Notes: generated by a model not told the origin, from the sequence alone. A DNA stretch of 64,000 bases from Acidimicrobiaceae bacterium (GCA_028819005.1 JAPPMP010000024.1:16903-80902), one strand, 5' to 3'. Positions 1 to 8,822 are shown, counted from the stretch's first letter. Numbers and translations are program-made.

Positions 1-189
1 CTCATAATCACTGCGGCCGCCATCGGACTCTTGCGAGTCGTGCTCCATCTCAGGGTCGTCGACTCGACCCTCGAGCAGCTCACCGGCGGGGTGCGGGCCG
101 TCGCCGAGAGAACTTCCACCGTGCCCACTGTGCTGCCGTCCGTGAACGCCAACCTTGCCCCTGTCCGCGACTTCGCCGACTCTATCTGA
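1..189 (+). CDS. C-terminal part of a small membrane-associated protein (5' truncated by window)
   Basis: Frame 1 open from base 1: LIITAAAIGLLRVVLHLRVVDSTLEQLTGGVRAVAERTSTVPTVLPSVNANLAPVRDFADSI*; organisation similar to the following three small ORFs. Confidence 0.6.
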   Translation, partial: LIITAAAIGLLRVVLHLRVVDSTLEQLTGGVRAVAERTSTVPTVLPSVNANLAPVRDFADSI

Positions 190-200
190 GGGAGGATTAG

Positions 201-464
201 ATGTTGCTACTCGCCGAAGGATCGACCACCGGCTGGACGGTCGGCTACATCATCGGCATCGTCGTGGTGGTCGCCGTCGTCGCCCTGGTCGTGCCGATCC
301 TGCTGTTGGCCCGGTCGATCGGAAATCGGGCCGCAGACATCAACGACGCCTTGGAACAGGCTGTGATGAACACGGACTCGCTCAAGGAGTTGAACACCAC
401 CATCGAGGCAGCCGGGGCCATAACCGATGGACTGGCTCGAGGACGAGCTCGGTTGGGAGGCTGA
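201..464 (+). CDS. Small single-TM protein of tandem array
   Basis: 87 aa, hydrophobic segment IIGIVVVVAVVALVVPILLLARSI followed by a helical tail; RBS-like ggagg upstream. Confidence 0.65.
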   Translation: MLLLAEGSTTGWTVGYIIGIVVVVAVVALVVPILLLARSIGNRAADINDALEQAVMNTDSLKELNTTIEAAGAITDGLARGRARLGG

Positions 465-465
465 G

Positions 466-753
466 ATGCTGCTCGCATTGACCGACACTCAAGAAGACCT
501 CTGGTGGGGGGCGATCGTCGCTGGCGCCCTCGTGATCGTGGCCGTCATCGTGCTGCTCACGATGCTCGTCTTGCTGGTCCGGACGATCGAACGCCGGGCC
601 GAAGCGATCAAGGACACCCTCGAGCGGGCGGCGGCCAACACCGCTGAAACCGCATTGATCGCCGAGACGGCTGCCCAGGTCGACAGCGTGCTGGCTGAAG
701 GCTTGGAACACCATCTGTTCCTCGGCCGTGTTCTCGACAAGGTGCGCTCATGA
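466..753 (+). CDS. Small single-TM protein of tandem array
   Basis: Start MLLALTDTQEDLWWG at 466 (TGAGATG coupling to previous stop); TM segment followed by RTIERRAEAIKDTLERAAANTAETALI, similar to the previous ORF (RSIGNRAADINDALEQAVMNTDSLKEL). Confidence 0.65.
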   Translation: MLLALTDTQEDLWWGAIVAGALVIVAVIVLLTMLVLLVRTIERRAEAIKDTLERAAANTAETALIAETAAQVDSVLAEGLEHHLFLGRVLDKVRS

Positions 754-1109
754 CCACGCTCGTCGTTCTTTCCGTGCTCCTCATCGCCGTGTTCATCGCC
801 GGTCTGGCCGGCTATCTGTTCGTCGTCGGTGGTCAGCTGTCCCGTATCGCCACGCTCCTCGAGGAGTGCGCCGAGATCGTCTGGAAGATCAATAGGGACG
901 CACAAGTCATCGAACCCGGCGTCGAGCGGATCAACAACACTGGCGGCGTGATCGCCGGAGCGCTTCCACTCCTGTACGGCATGGCCGAGGACATCGTCGT
1001 CGGCGCTACGTACGAGCCCGACCCCGATCCGGAGCCTGCTCGGCCCGCCATGGGTTCGCGGCGCAGTCGACTGCACGAGAGCGTCGGGTACAGCCCCGAA
1101 CCGCTGTAG
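750..1109 (+). CDS. Small single-TM protein of tandem array
   Basis: ATGA overlap with previous ORF; N-terminal TM then helical tail, 119 aa. Confidence 0.65.
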   Translation: MTTLVVLSVLLIAVFIAGLAGYLFVVGGQLSRIATLLEECAEIVWKINRDAQVIEPGVERINNTGGVIAGALPLLYGMAEDIVVGATYEPDPDPEPARPAMGSRRSRLHESVGYSPEPL

Positions 1110-1112
1110 TCG

Positions 1113-1571
1113 TCAACCGGCTCCGGGGTTGTTCGTTCCTTCGGGCCGCTCGCGGCTCGTCGTGAGCGGAGCCGTTGTGGGCGCATCGTAGCTGCCGATC
1201 CATTCGTCTTCCCAACTCTGGTCGTACTGCTCGGGTGCGCATCCGGGGTGGTACACCGCGATCAACTCTCTGACGATCTGTTCTCGGTGGGCGGCGGTAC
1301 CGCCGGGCACCTCGTAGGTGGCGATGTGGAGAGCCCACTTGTCGCCCGCTCGTCGCTCCCAGCACCGAGCCCGCGGATGGCTGAAGGGGAGTCGAGCCTC
1401 ACGCAAGTCGTCGGCGTGGTCGACGTCTATCACGGCGAAGTCATGGGGTTTGCCGTCCGGATCGGCTCGGTACAGGATCGCGTACACCGCCGCCTGTGAC
1501 GGCGGCGTCCACCCGCCGAGGATGCGCGGGCCCTCGAAGGGATAGCCGGCGAGCGACCCGAGCCGGATCAT
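1113..1571 (-). CDS. Hypothetical protein
   Basis: 152 aa ORF, overlaps the stop/start of the next ORF in the minus-strand operon. Confidence 0.6.
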   Translation of the reverse strand: MIRLGSLAGYPFEGPRILGGWTPPSQAAVYAILYRADPDGKPHDFAVIDVDHADDLREARLPFSHPRARCWERRAGDKWALHIATYEVPGGTAAHREQIVRELIAVYHPGCAPEQYDQSWEDEWIGSYDAPTTAPLTTSRERPEGTNNPGAG

Positions 1572-1846
1572 GCGTCGAACCCGTAGTCATCCTCGCCGAC
1601 GACCTCCGCATGCGTCGCCGACCATGCCGGGAGGCCGGCCTCCGCGACCGCCGCCTCGAAGAGGGGAACGGCCTGCTCGACCGCCTGCTCGGCGCTGTCT
1701 GCCTCGACGACGATCTGGGCGCCGTAGGCCATGGCCCCGACCCCCGATGCGATCCCGCCGAGCTTGGCGACAGCGTCGGCGAGAGCGACGACTTCGGGGA
1801 GCTCGACGGGACGGTCTCCTTCTGCTTTGATCGAAACACTCCACAT
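1568..1846 (-). CDS. Small hypothetical protein
   Basis: MWSVSIKAEGDRPVELPEVVALADAVAKLGG... start at 1846 just after CoxE-like stop; ORF-track start at 1984 would overlap coxE. Confidence 0.6.
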   Translation of the reverse strand: MWSVSIKAEGDRPVELPEVVALADAVAKLGGIASGVGAMAYGAQIVVEADSAEQAVEQAVPLFEAAVAEAGLPAWSATHAEVVGEDDYGFDA

Positions 1847-1856
1847 GTTCACGGGT

Positions 1857-3017
1857 TCATCCTCCCGCGGTTGGGAGCCGTGCGGCAAAGCGCTCGAGGC
1901 TCGCGAGGTCGTGGCCCGATGCCAGTTCGTCGATATAGGGAGCGGCGGCCAGCATTCCGAGCGTGTTGGGCGGAGCGTCCACATCGTTGCCGATGAGCGG
2001 GTTCATCCAGATGATTCGGTGGGAGAGGCGGCTCAACTTCTCCATCGATTCGGTCAGCTGTCTCGGGCCGCCCCTATCGAGGCCGTCGGAACAGATCACG
2101 ACGGTCGCCCCCCGACTGAGCCCCCGACGGCCCCATGTGCGAACGAAGTGATCGAGTGATGCTCCGATGCGCGTGCCGCCGTCCCAGTCGAGCACTCGGG
2201 CCGCTGCCAGGCTCATGGCGTCGTCGGGATTGCGGCGGTCGAGGGCCGGCGTGATGCGGGTCAGGCGGGTCCCGAAGCAGAACACCTCGACCTTCTGCGC
2301 AGCGCGGCGCATCGAGTATGCGAACTGCAGCAGGTTGCGGGAGTGATCGGCCATCGATCCCGACACGTCCAGGATCAACACGAGCGGACGGGCTCTTTCT
2401 TTGCGGTCGATGCGGCGAAGCTCGGGGGCGACGTCGCTCAGCCGCATCGCGTCGCGTGCCATCCGACGAATGTCGATTCTGGCGCCGGCCCGGCTGTGCG
2501 TCTGGCGCCGGGTTCGCCGTCTCGGAGGTTCGAGCCTGATGCGGGCCATGATCCGTCGGAGCCGCGCAAGCTCCTCCTCCGAGCAGGCGGCGAAACGCTT
2601 CTCTCGTTCTATCTCGACTGATGAGGCCTGCAGGCCGAGGACCAGAGGCTGGTCGCCGCCCGGCTCGTCGCCGGGCTCGCTGTCGGGTATGTGGAGGGTG
2701 CCGGTGCTGCCCTGGGGGGCCGGGTGTTCGGCGGGCGTCGGTTTGTCCGGCGGTGTTGGGACGTGAAGGAAGTAGGCGCGGAAGACCTTGTCGTAGACCG
2801 GCAGATGGTCGCGGCGATGCACCAGGGTGGTCCGCCCGCCCCAGTAGACGTCGTGCGGGTCGCCCGGGCTCAGCTCAGCTATTGCCGCACAGAAGTTCAG
2901 CACGTCGTCGCTGCCGACCGGCAGGCCATGTTCGCGGAGCGCGTGGCCGAACCCGACGAAGCGATCGACGACGCCGACCGGCGTGTCGGGAACGGTTGTG
3001 CTGCCGGGGTCAGCCAT
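1857..3017 (-). CDS. coxE: VWA-domain CoxE-like protein
   Basis: MIDAS-like DVSGSMADHSRNLLQFAYSMRR; conserved order with an adjacent MoxR ATPase. Confidence 0.85.
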   Translation of the reverse strand: MADPGSTTVPDTPVGVVDRFVGFGHALREHGLPVGSDDVLNFCAAIAELSPGDPHDVYWGGRTTLVHRRDHLPVYDKVFRAYFLHVPTPPDKPTPAEHPAPQGSTGTLHIPDSEPGDEPGGDQPLVLGLQASSVEIEREKRFAACSEEELARLRRIMARIRLEPPRRRTRRQTHSRAGARIDIRRMARDAMRLSDVAPELRRIDRKERARPLVLILDVSGSMADHSRNLLQFAYSMRRAAQKVEVFCFGTRLTRITPALDRRNPDDAMSLAAARVLDWDGGTRIGASLDHFVRTWGRRGLSRGATVVICSDGLDRGGPRQLTESMEKLSRLSHRIIWMNPLIGNDVDAPPNTLGMLAAAPYIDELASGHDLASLERFAARLPTAGG

Positions 3018-3903
3018 CGGCGACGAGCCGGTCGAGTTCGGCGTGCACGAGCTCGAGGTCGTCGCGGTCCTTGATGACCGAGCCGAGCGTGTCGGCGGCC
3101 GCTTCGCCGTTCAGCTTCTCGCCGCCGAGGACCCCGAGCGCATCGACCCAGTCGAGGGTCTCGGCGACTCCGGGAGGTTTGACGAGATCCATATCGCGCA
3201 GCTGGTGCACCGCACTGACGACCTGCTCCACGAGTTTGTTGGCGACGCCCGGCGCGCGCAGGCGGACTATTTCGAGCTCTTCGTCGACCGTCGGGTAGCC
3301 GATCCAGTGGTAGAGGCAACGCCGCTTGAGCGCGTCGTGGAGCTCGCGGGTGCGGTTCGATGTGAGGACGACGATCGGGCGTTCGGTGGCCGCGACGCGT
3401 CCGATCTCGGGGATTGTGATCTGGAATTCGGAGAGAAATTCGAGCAAGAAGGCTTCGAACTCGTCGTCGGCGCGGTCGATCTCGTCGATCAACAGGACGG
3501 CGTCGCCTCCGCTCCGCAGCGCTCGGAGCAGCGGCCTCTCAAGGAGGAAGTCCTTGCTGTAGAGGCCGCTGACCGCATCGGAGTCAGTCAATTCTCGTTC
3601 CGAGAGAGCCCGGACATGGAGTATCTGACGGGCATAGTCCCATTCGTAGAGTGCCTGGTGGGTGTCGATTCCCTCGTAGCACTGCAGCCGGATCAGCTCG
3701 CGGCCGTGGACCGCGGCAAGAGACTTGGCGAGTTCTGTCTTGCCGACCCCGACCTCGCCTTCGAGAAGAATCGGTTGGCCGAGGCGCAGACCGATGAATG
3801 CCGTTGTCGCAAGGCCGCGGCCGGCGAGATAGCCGCGGCTGCGCAGACGCTGCTGCAGTTCGGGAACGCTTGCGGGGGAACCGTCCGCCGTCGCTTCGCT
3901 CAC
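3010..3903 (-). CDS. coxD: MoxR-family AAA+ ATPase, CoxD-like
   Basis: Walker A GEVGVGKTELAKSLA, Walker B VLLIDEIDRAD; adjacent to CoxE. Confidence 0.85.
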   Translation of the reverse strand: MSEATADGSPASVPELQQRLRSRGYLAGRGLATTAFIGLRLGQPILLEGEVGVGKTELAKSLAAVHGRELIRLQCYEGIDTHQALYEWDYARQILHVRALSERELTDSDAVSGLYSKDFLLERPLLRALRSGGDAVLLIDEIDRADDEFEAFLLEFLSEFQITIPEIGRVAATERPIVVLTSNRTRELHDALKRRCLYHWIGYPTVDEELEIVRLRAPGVANKLVEQVVSAVHQLRDMDLVKPPGVAETLDWVDALGVLGGEKLNGEAAADTLGSVIKDRDDLELVHAELDRLVADG

Positions 3904-4169
3904 GCGTCCTCCGAGCGATCACAGTCAGCCTCGGACTTGCCGGCCGAGAAGAGATCGCGAATGCCGGTGCCGTCGGGCGAAGCCTTGCCCTCGGCCACGA
4001 GGACTCGCTTCCACGCGGTCGCGAGATCTTCGCCGTCTTCGGCGATGCCGTCGAAGGTGAAGTCCCGGGCGTTGCGGCAGACCTTGGTGGGGCTGCAGTC
4101 AGGGTCGGTCCCCAGAACCTCGCCGGTCTTCCAGATGGGGTCGAGGCGGGCTTCTTCGGGTGAGGCCAT
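3900..4169 (-). CDS. Small hypothetical protein in cox accessory operon
   Basis: 89 aa ORF, ATGA-type overlap with coxD. Confidence 0.5.
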   Translation of the reverse strand: MASPEEARLDPIWKTGEVLGTDPDCSPTKVCRNARDFTFDGIAEDGEDLATAWKRVLVAEGKASPDGTGIRDLFSAGKSEADCDRSEDA

Positions 4170-4222
4170 GACTGGATTGTAGTACCTTGACCTCCGCGGA
4201 CCCCAGCGGACTCAGGCGCGTT

Positions 4223-5098
4223 TCATCCCGTCGAGCGAGCGTGGCGGGCGAGCATGTCGGCGACCACAGCGATGCCGACCTCACGGGGCGCCTTGGCCCC
4301 GATGGGGAGACCGGCGGGTGAGATGATCCTCGTCGTGTCGGTCACGCCACGGTACGCCAGCCAGTCGTCTCGCGCCGACCGCACCGCTTCGGGTCCGAGC
4401 GAACCGATGTAGCCGACCCGCGAACCGAGGGCTGCCTGCAGAACCCGTCCTGTGGCCTCGATGTCGTGGCCAACGACCACCACGCCGTCGATCGGCGACA
4501 GCGTTGCTGCCAAACCGACCGCCGCGTCCGGGTCCGGTATGGCGACAACGTTCCAGCCGATGAACTCGCCGGCGTCGGCGACCGCACCCGCCATGGCACC
4601 GCCGCCCATCACCAACAGTGTGCTGCGCGGACTCCATACGGTGACGACTGCGTCTTCGGACACCGCCACCGACGCCTGTGCTTCACCCGGAACCGGCATG
4701 AGAACGGCGTCGGTCATGGTGGTGCCGTCCAGGTGACATTTGAGCCCGATTCGATCCCGCTCTGAGAGATGATCCCACAGAGCGTTCGGAAGGCTCTCAG
4801 CCGGCGCGACCATGAGCCGGAGATGCGTTCCCGGATCCACCCCGAGTTGTGACGCCTCGATCGTGTTGCACTCGACGTCGATCACTCGCGCTGAACTCGG
4901 CTTCGCGGCTGCGAGCTCGACGAGGCGGCTGTCCAGTGCTCCACCGAGGAGTTCGCCGAGCCGTCCGCCGCCGGGGGTGATTGCAACGGCGTCGTTCGGG
5001 TCGAAACGCGGCGTGACACCGGGGTCGAGGTTCCATGCGACGTCGACCCGCGTGCCACCCCGCAGGCAGGCGACCACACTGACGGCAATGGCGTACAC
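4223..5098 (-). CDS. coxF: XdhC/CoxF-family protein
   Basis: XdhC-like N-terminal domain and C-terminal Rossmann domain ending ISPAGLPIGAKAPREVGIAVVADMLA. Confidence 0.85.
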   Translation of the reverse strand: MYAIAVSVVACLRGGTRVDVAWNLDPGVTPRFDPNDAVAITPGGGRLGELLGGALDSRLVELAAAKPSSARVIDVECNTIEASQLGVDPGTHLRLMVAPAESLPNALWDHLSERDRIGLKCHLDGTTMTDAVLMPVPGEAQASVAVSEDAVVTVWSPRSTLLVMGGGAMAGAVADAGEFIGWNVVAIPDPDAAVGLAATLSPIDGVVVVGHDIEATGRVLQAALGSRVGYIGSLGPEAVRSARDDWLAYRGVTDTTRIISPAGLPIGAKAPREVGIAVVADMLARHARSTG

Positions 5099-5131
5099 GG
5101 CGACACGATACTGCCGCCTATCATCGTTCGC

Positions 5132-5749
5132 ATGAGCACCCCGGGCCCTGTCGATGCCGGCGACCTCAACGTTGCGGCGATCGTGCTCGCGGCTGGATCA
5201 TCACGGCGGCTCGGGCAGCCCAAACAGCTGCTTCCGTTCAGAGGCGCCACGTTGCTCGATGCGACGCTCGACCGGGTACGTTCGTTCGGCCTCGCCCAGA
5301 CGATCGTCGCAGTGGGCGGCGCAGCACCCGAGGTCCGGGCGACCGTGGATTTCAGCGGTTGCACTGTCGTCGACAGCTTGCGCCACACCGAGGGATGCTC
5401 CTCGTCGATCGTTGCCTCGCTCGACGCGCTCACCGATGAGGTTGATGGTTGCCTGCTCTTTCTCGGCGACCAGCCCGGAGTCGCTGCGTCGACGGTTGAG
5501 GCGTTGCTCGCCACGGCGGGCAGGACACAAATCGCTGTGGTCGCCTACCGAGACGGCTCAGGACATCCGTTCTGGTTCTCCCGTTCGATGTTCGATGCGC
5601 TGCACGAGCTCCATGGCGACAAGGCCGTGTGGAAGCTTCTCGAATCCGGCCGGTTCGAGACAACCGTCGCAGCGGTCGACGCCGACGTGCCGCTCGACGT
5701 GGATACATGGGACGACTACGAGCGCCTGCTCGCTGCAGACGAGAGTTGA
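5132..5749 (+). CDS. MobA/MocA-like molybdenum cofactor nucleotidyltransferase
   Basis: AAIVLAAGSSRRLGQPKQLLPF and FLGDQPG motifs. Confidence 0.85.
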   Translation: MSTPGPVDAGDLNVAAIVLAAGSSRRLGQPKQLLPFRGATLLDATLDRVRSFGLAQTIVAVGGAAPEVRATVDFSGCTVVDSLRHTEGCSSSIVASLDALTDEVDGCLLFLGDQPGVAASTVEALLATAGRTQIAVVAYRDGSGHPFWFSRSMFDALHELHGDKAVWKLLESGRFETTVAAVDADVPLDVDTWDDYERLLAADES

Positions 5750-5830
5750 TCGCTGACGACCCTGGCCCATATTCGAGCGCAGCGAACTCGCTCGATCCGG
5801 TGGAGTGCCGCTTGGGACGGCTGGGATCGG

Positions 5831-5998
5831 CTACGTCTGATCGTGGAGGAGCACCACGCGAACTGCGTCGCGGGCAGGGACCTTCCGTTGCAACATCTCC
5901 ATCGCAACGTCGATCTGCTCGAGCCCGTGGGTCTCGCCCAGCAGTTCCGCGGTCGGAAAGGCCCCGGAATTCAGCATTTTGGCGGCTTTCCAGAGAAC
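5831..5998 (-). pseudogene. C-terminal remnant of zinc-type alcohol dehydrogenase (MDR family)
   Basis: Minus-strand reading VLWKAAKMLNSGAFPTAELLGETHGLEQIDVAMEMLQRKVPARDAVRVVLLHDQT* resembles the C-terminal end of MDR alcohol dehydrogenases; in-frame stop just upstream and no N-terminal part. Confidence 0.55.
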
Positions 5999-6100
5999 TT
6001 GTCACAAACCGAACAGGTGCTTTCACTGCGATGAATCCGAGTGTGGCAGCCTAGGCACGGCGCTAGGCTCGTTTCTCGCATCCATATCTTGGATGGCCAC

Positions 6101-6185
6101 GTCGGAGTGGCGGAATTGGCAGACGCGCTAGCTTGAGGGGCTAGTGCCCGTTATGGGCGTGGGGGTTCAAGTCCCCCCTCCGACA
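6101..6185 (+). tRNA. tRNA-Leu (anticodon GAG)
   Basis: GTCGGAG/CTCCGAC acceptor arms, D-arm TGGCGGAATTGGCAGACGC, anticodon stem-loop CTAGCTTGAGGGGCTAG, long variable arm, T-arm GGGGGTTCAAGTCCCCC. Confidence 0.95.
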
Positions 6186-6223
6186 CGAAAAAACGACAGC
6201 GGTCGTTCTTTGAGACAGTGGTG

Positions 6224-6243
6224 TATGTATGTATAATACGTAC
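6224..6243. promoter_or_regulatory. Near-palindromic candidate operator of TA module
   Basis: GTATGTAT-A-ATACGTAC (one mismatch) directly upstream of the antitoxin start. Confidence 0.5.
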
Positions 6244-6477
6244 ATGCCGAACAAGACAATCAGTCTCCCCGAAGATGTTGCGCCGATCATCGAACGCTTG
6301 GACAAGCCGTTCTCCCAATGGGTTGCTGATCAACTTCGCCGATACCAGGCCGAATCTGTCGAGAGCTTCCAGAAGCAACTTGAACTGGACGCGTCACTCG
6401 CAAGTACCGAGGAGAAATTGACGAGCCGCGACGCTGTCGCAATCGGTCGACGGATGGAACGGTCTGCACCATGGTGA
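6244..6477 (+). CDS. Ribbon-helix-helix-like/MazE-type antitoxin
   Basis: MPNKTISLPEDVAPIIERLDKPFSQWVADQLRRY; overlaps the toxin start. Confidence 0.65.
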   Translation: MPNKTISLPEDVAPIIERLDKPFSQWVADQLRRYQAESVESFQKQLELDASLASTEEKLTSRDAVAIGRRMERSAPW

Positions 6478-6788
6478 ATCGAGGTTCGATTCACTGGATC
6501 AATCTCGACAAGCGTCGGCCATGTGTCGTCATGTCTTCGCAGGACGTGTTGCGCGCCGATATCCGGCAAACGCATGTAGTTCCGCTCACTTCGAATATGA
6601 AGCGAGCGGGAATAGCCGGAAACGTGATGCTTCGTTCAAGCAACACCGGACTCGGTTCAGATTCAGTTGCTGTGCCACTCGGCTTGGAACTTGTTGATCG
6701 ATCCTGGCTGGGTGAACCTGTCGGACAACTCCCGGACCCCCTGTTGGCTGAGATCGAGAGCGGGCTTCGAAAGATCCTTGGTCTGTGA
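6471..6788 (+). CDS. PemK/MazF-family toxin
   Basis: VNRGSIHWINLDKRRPCVVMSSQDVL...HVVPLTSNMKRAGIAGNVMLRSSNTGLGSDSVAVP typical MazF fold sequence. Confidence 0.8.
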   Translation: MVNRGSIHWINLDKRRPCVVMSSQDVLRADIRQTHVVPLTSNMKRAGIAGNVMLRSSNTGLGSDSVAVPLGLELVDRSWLGEPVGQLPDPLLAEIESGLRKILGL

Positions 6789-6810
6789 CGACAGTCGCTA
6801 TCGAGTCTGC

Positions 6811-8022
6811 TCAGCGCATGTTCATGAGCAGGGCTCGGTTGGCGCCGTCGGGGAGTTCAAGGAGCGGCTCTTGTAGTTCCGCGACGGTCGGGCCGTGCTC
6901 TGCGACCAAGGGTGCGAGGGCGTCGATGTCGAAGCCGTAGAGGTCGGCGGCGTTGAGGCCGAGGAGTCGGCGCTTCTCGTCGACCGGGACATCGACCATG
7001 ACCTGACGGAGGTGTTCACGGCTGAACGGTCCGGTGCCCTCATCGTGCGGATAGTCGCTGCCCCACATGAACCGGCCCTCGCCGAGGAGGTCGCGTTTTT
7101 CGATGTCGCGTTTGGAGGGGAACGACGCGCCGAGCCACACGTTCTGCTTGAAATATTCGCTGGCCAACTGCGGCAGACCGGCGCCCTTCTCGTACTTGAG
7201 CTCGCCGATCGAACCGTGGCGCATGCTCAAGATGATGCCGTCGAGTTGGCGGTTCAGAGACTCGAACTGGCCTGAACCGGCCTCGGTGATGACGAACTTC
7301 ATGGCCGGGAACCTCTCGAACACGCCTGCCAACAGCAGATGCACGTAGTTGCGCATCCCGTAGAACGGCACTTCGGCGATCATGATCGCCTGGGTGGCCG
7401 GGTACTTGCCGTAGTTCGGCGAACCGGTGCCGCCGTGGAGGTGCACGGGAATGTCCAGATCGACCAGAGCCGACCACAAGGGGTCATAGACCGGGTCGTA
7501 GAGCGGTTTGACCCATTTCACATCGGGCGCCACGGTCGGGATCAGCACTCCGCCGCGCAGGCCGTTCTCCCTGCACCAGGTGGCGTCGGCGATGGCGTCG
7601 TCGACGTCGTTGAGGAAGATCTGGCCGATGCCGGCGCGCCGGTGGGGACGACTGGCGCAGAATTCGACCATCCAGCGGTTGTGGGCGTGGATACCGGCTC
7701 TGCGTCTCTGGTATTCGTCGCCGTCTTTGGGCGGACCGGCGAAGAGCACGAATCCGGGGTAGAAGGGCGGGACAGTATTCGGAAAGAGGATCTCGCCGAC
7801 GACGCCGTCCTTGAGCTGGTCGGCGTCGCGGCGGTCGTCGTCCCAACTGCGGACACGAAGGTCGGTGTCGCGCAGGTCTTTCCAGGGGTTCTTGTACTCG
7901 CCGCGCCAGGCGTCGAATTCGTCATGCCAGGCCGGGTCGAGATACTCGCGGTACTGCTCGTGGCTGCCGCCTGCGTGGGAGTCCGCGGTGATGATCGTGT
8001 AGTTGGGTTCGGAGGTGCTCAT
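6811..8022 (-). CDS. Amidohydrolase family 2 (predicted TIM-barrel metal-dependent hydrolase)
   Basis: ITADSHAGG start, GSDYPHDEG near the C-terminus; start MSTSEPN at 8022. Confidence 0.8.
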   Translation of the reverse strand: MSTSEPNYTIITADSHAGGSHEQYREYLDPAWHDEFDAWRGEYKNPWKDLRDTDLRVRSWDDDRRDADQLKDGVVGEILFPNTVPPFYPGFVLFAGPPKDGDEYQRRRAGIHAHNRWMVEFCASRPHRRAGIGQIFLNDVDDAIADATWCRENGLRGGVLIPTVAPDVKWVKPLYDPVYDPLWSALVDLDIPVHLHGGTGSPNYGKYPATQAIMIAEVPFYGMRNYVHLLLAGVFERFPAMKFVITEAGSGQFESLNRQLDGIILSMRHGSIGELKYEKGAGLPQLASEYFKQNVWLGASFPSKRDIEKRDLLGEGRFMWGSDYPHDEGTGPFSREHLRQVMVDVPVDEKRRLLGLNAADLYGFDIDALAPLVAEHGPTVAELQEPLLELPDGANRALLMNMR

Positions 8023-8082
8023 TATCGGTCTTTCGGTTCCGCTGACTATCCTAAAGGAGATTCCCATGGGTGGCGAAATGAC

Positions 8083-8754
8083 CGATCTGCAGCGAATTGT
8101 TGCGGAACTTGGCGAACTTCACGATCGACCAGGTTAAAGACGAGTCGCTCGCGAAGTACCGCGGTCGCGTCGGCGAAATCGCCGAGTCCGAAGGTAAAGA
8201 GCCGTTCGACGCGATGATCGACATCGCCGTGGCCGACGATCTTCAGACCTACTTCATGCCCCCGACGATGGGCACGGACGACGAGACCGGCGGTTGCGAG
8301 GCGAGCTCTGACACGACGACCGCACGGTCATCGGCGCTTCGGACGCGGGAGCCTGCCTCGACATGATCGACGCCTTCGCCTTCTCGACTGTGGTGCTCGG
8401 CGGGGGAGTCCGCGAACGGGAACTGATCACGATGTCAGGAGCGGTCCGTCAGCTGACCGACGTGCCTGCGAAGCTCTAGGGACTACGCGATCGGGGCCGA
8501 TTGGAGGAGGGATTCTTCGCCGATGTCGTGGTCTTCGATGCTGAGGTTGTGGGACTCGGTGAGACGTACACGAAATACGACCTGCCGACTGGTGCAGGCC
8601 GGCTCTATTTCGATGCCGCCGGGATCGAGAATGTTTTTGCGAACAGCGCGAGATCGTTCGCGCCGACGAGGACACAGGAGCGCGTCCCGGAGTCGTGTTG
8701 CGCAGCGGCCGCGACGCTGAAACGGTCGAAGTGCCCGGCGGACGCAACGCCTAG
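8083..8754 (+). pseudogene. Frameshifted/stop-interrupted remnant of N-acyl-D-amino-acid deacylase-like amidohydrolase
   Basis: Conserved segments in shifting frames: LANFTIDQVKDESLAKYRGRVGEIAESEGKEPFDAMIDIAVADDL / LRGEL*HDDRTVIGASDAGACLDMIDAF...LTDVPAKL*GLRDRGRLEEGFFADVVVFD / EIVRADEDTGARPGVVLRSGRDAETVEVPGGRNA*. Confidence 0.8.
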
Positions 8755-8793
8755 AGATAGAGCAGGTTACGACTGATTCGGAACCCCAGTTCA

Positions 8794-8822
8794 ATATATT
8801 GCCACAGAAAGTGGCAATATAT
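8794..8822. promoter_or_regulatory. Perfect inverted repeat overlapping the annotated start of the next gene
   Basis: ATATATTGCCAC-agaaa-GTGGCAATATAT, 12-bp perfect arms. Confidence 0.6.
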
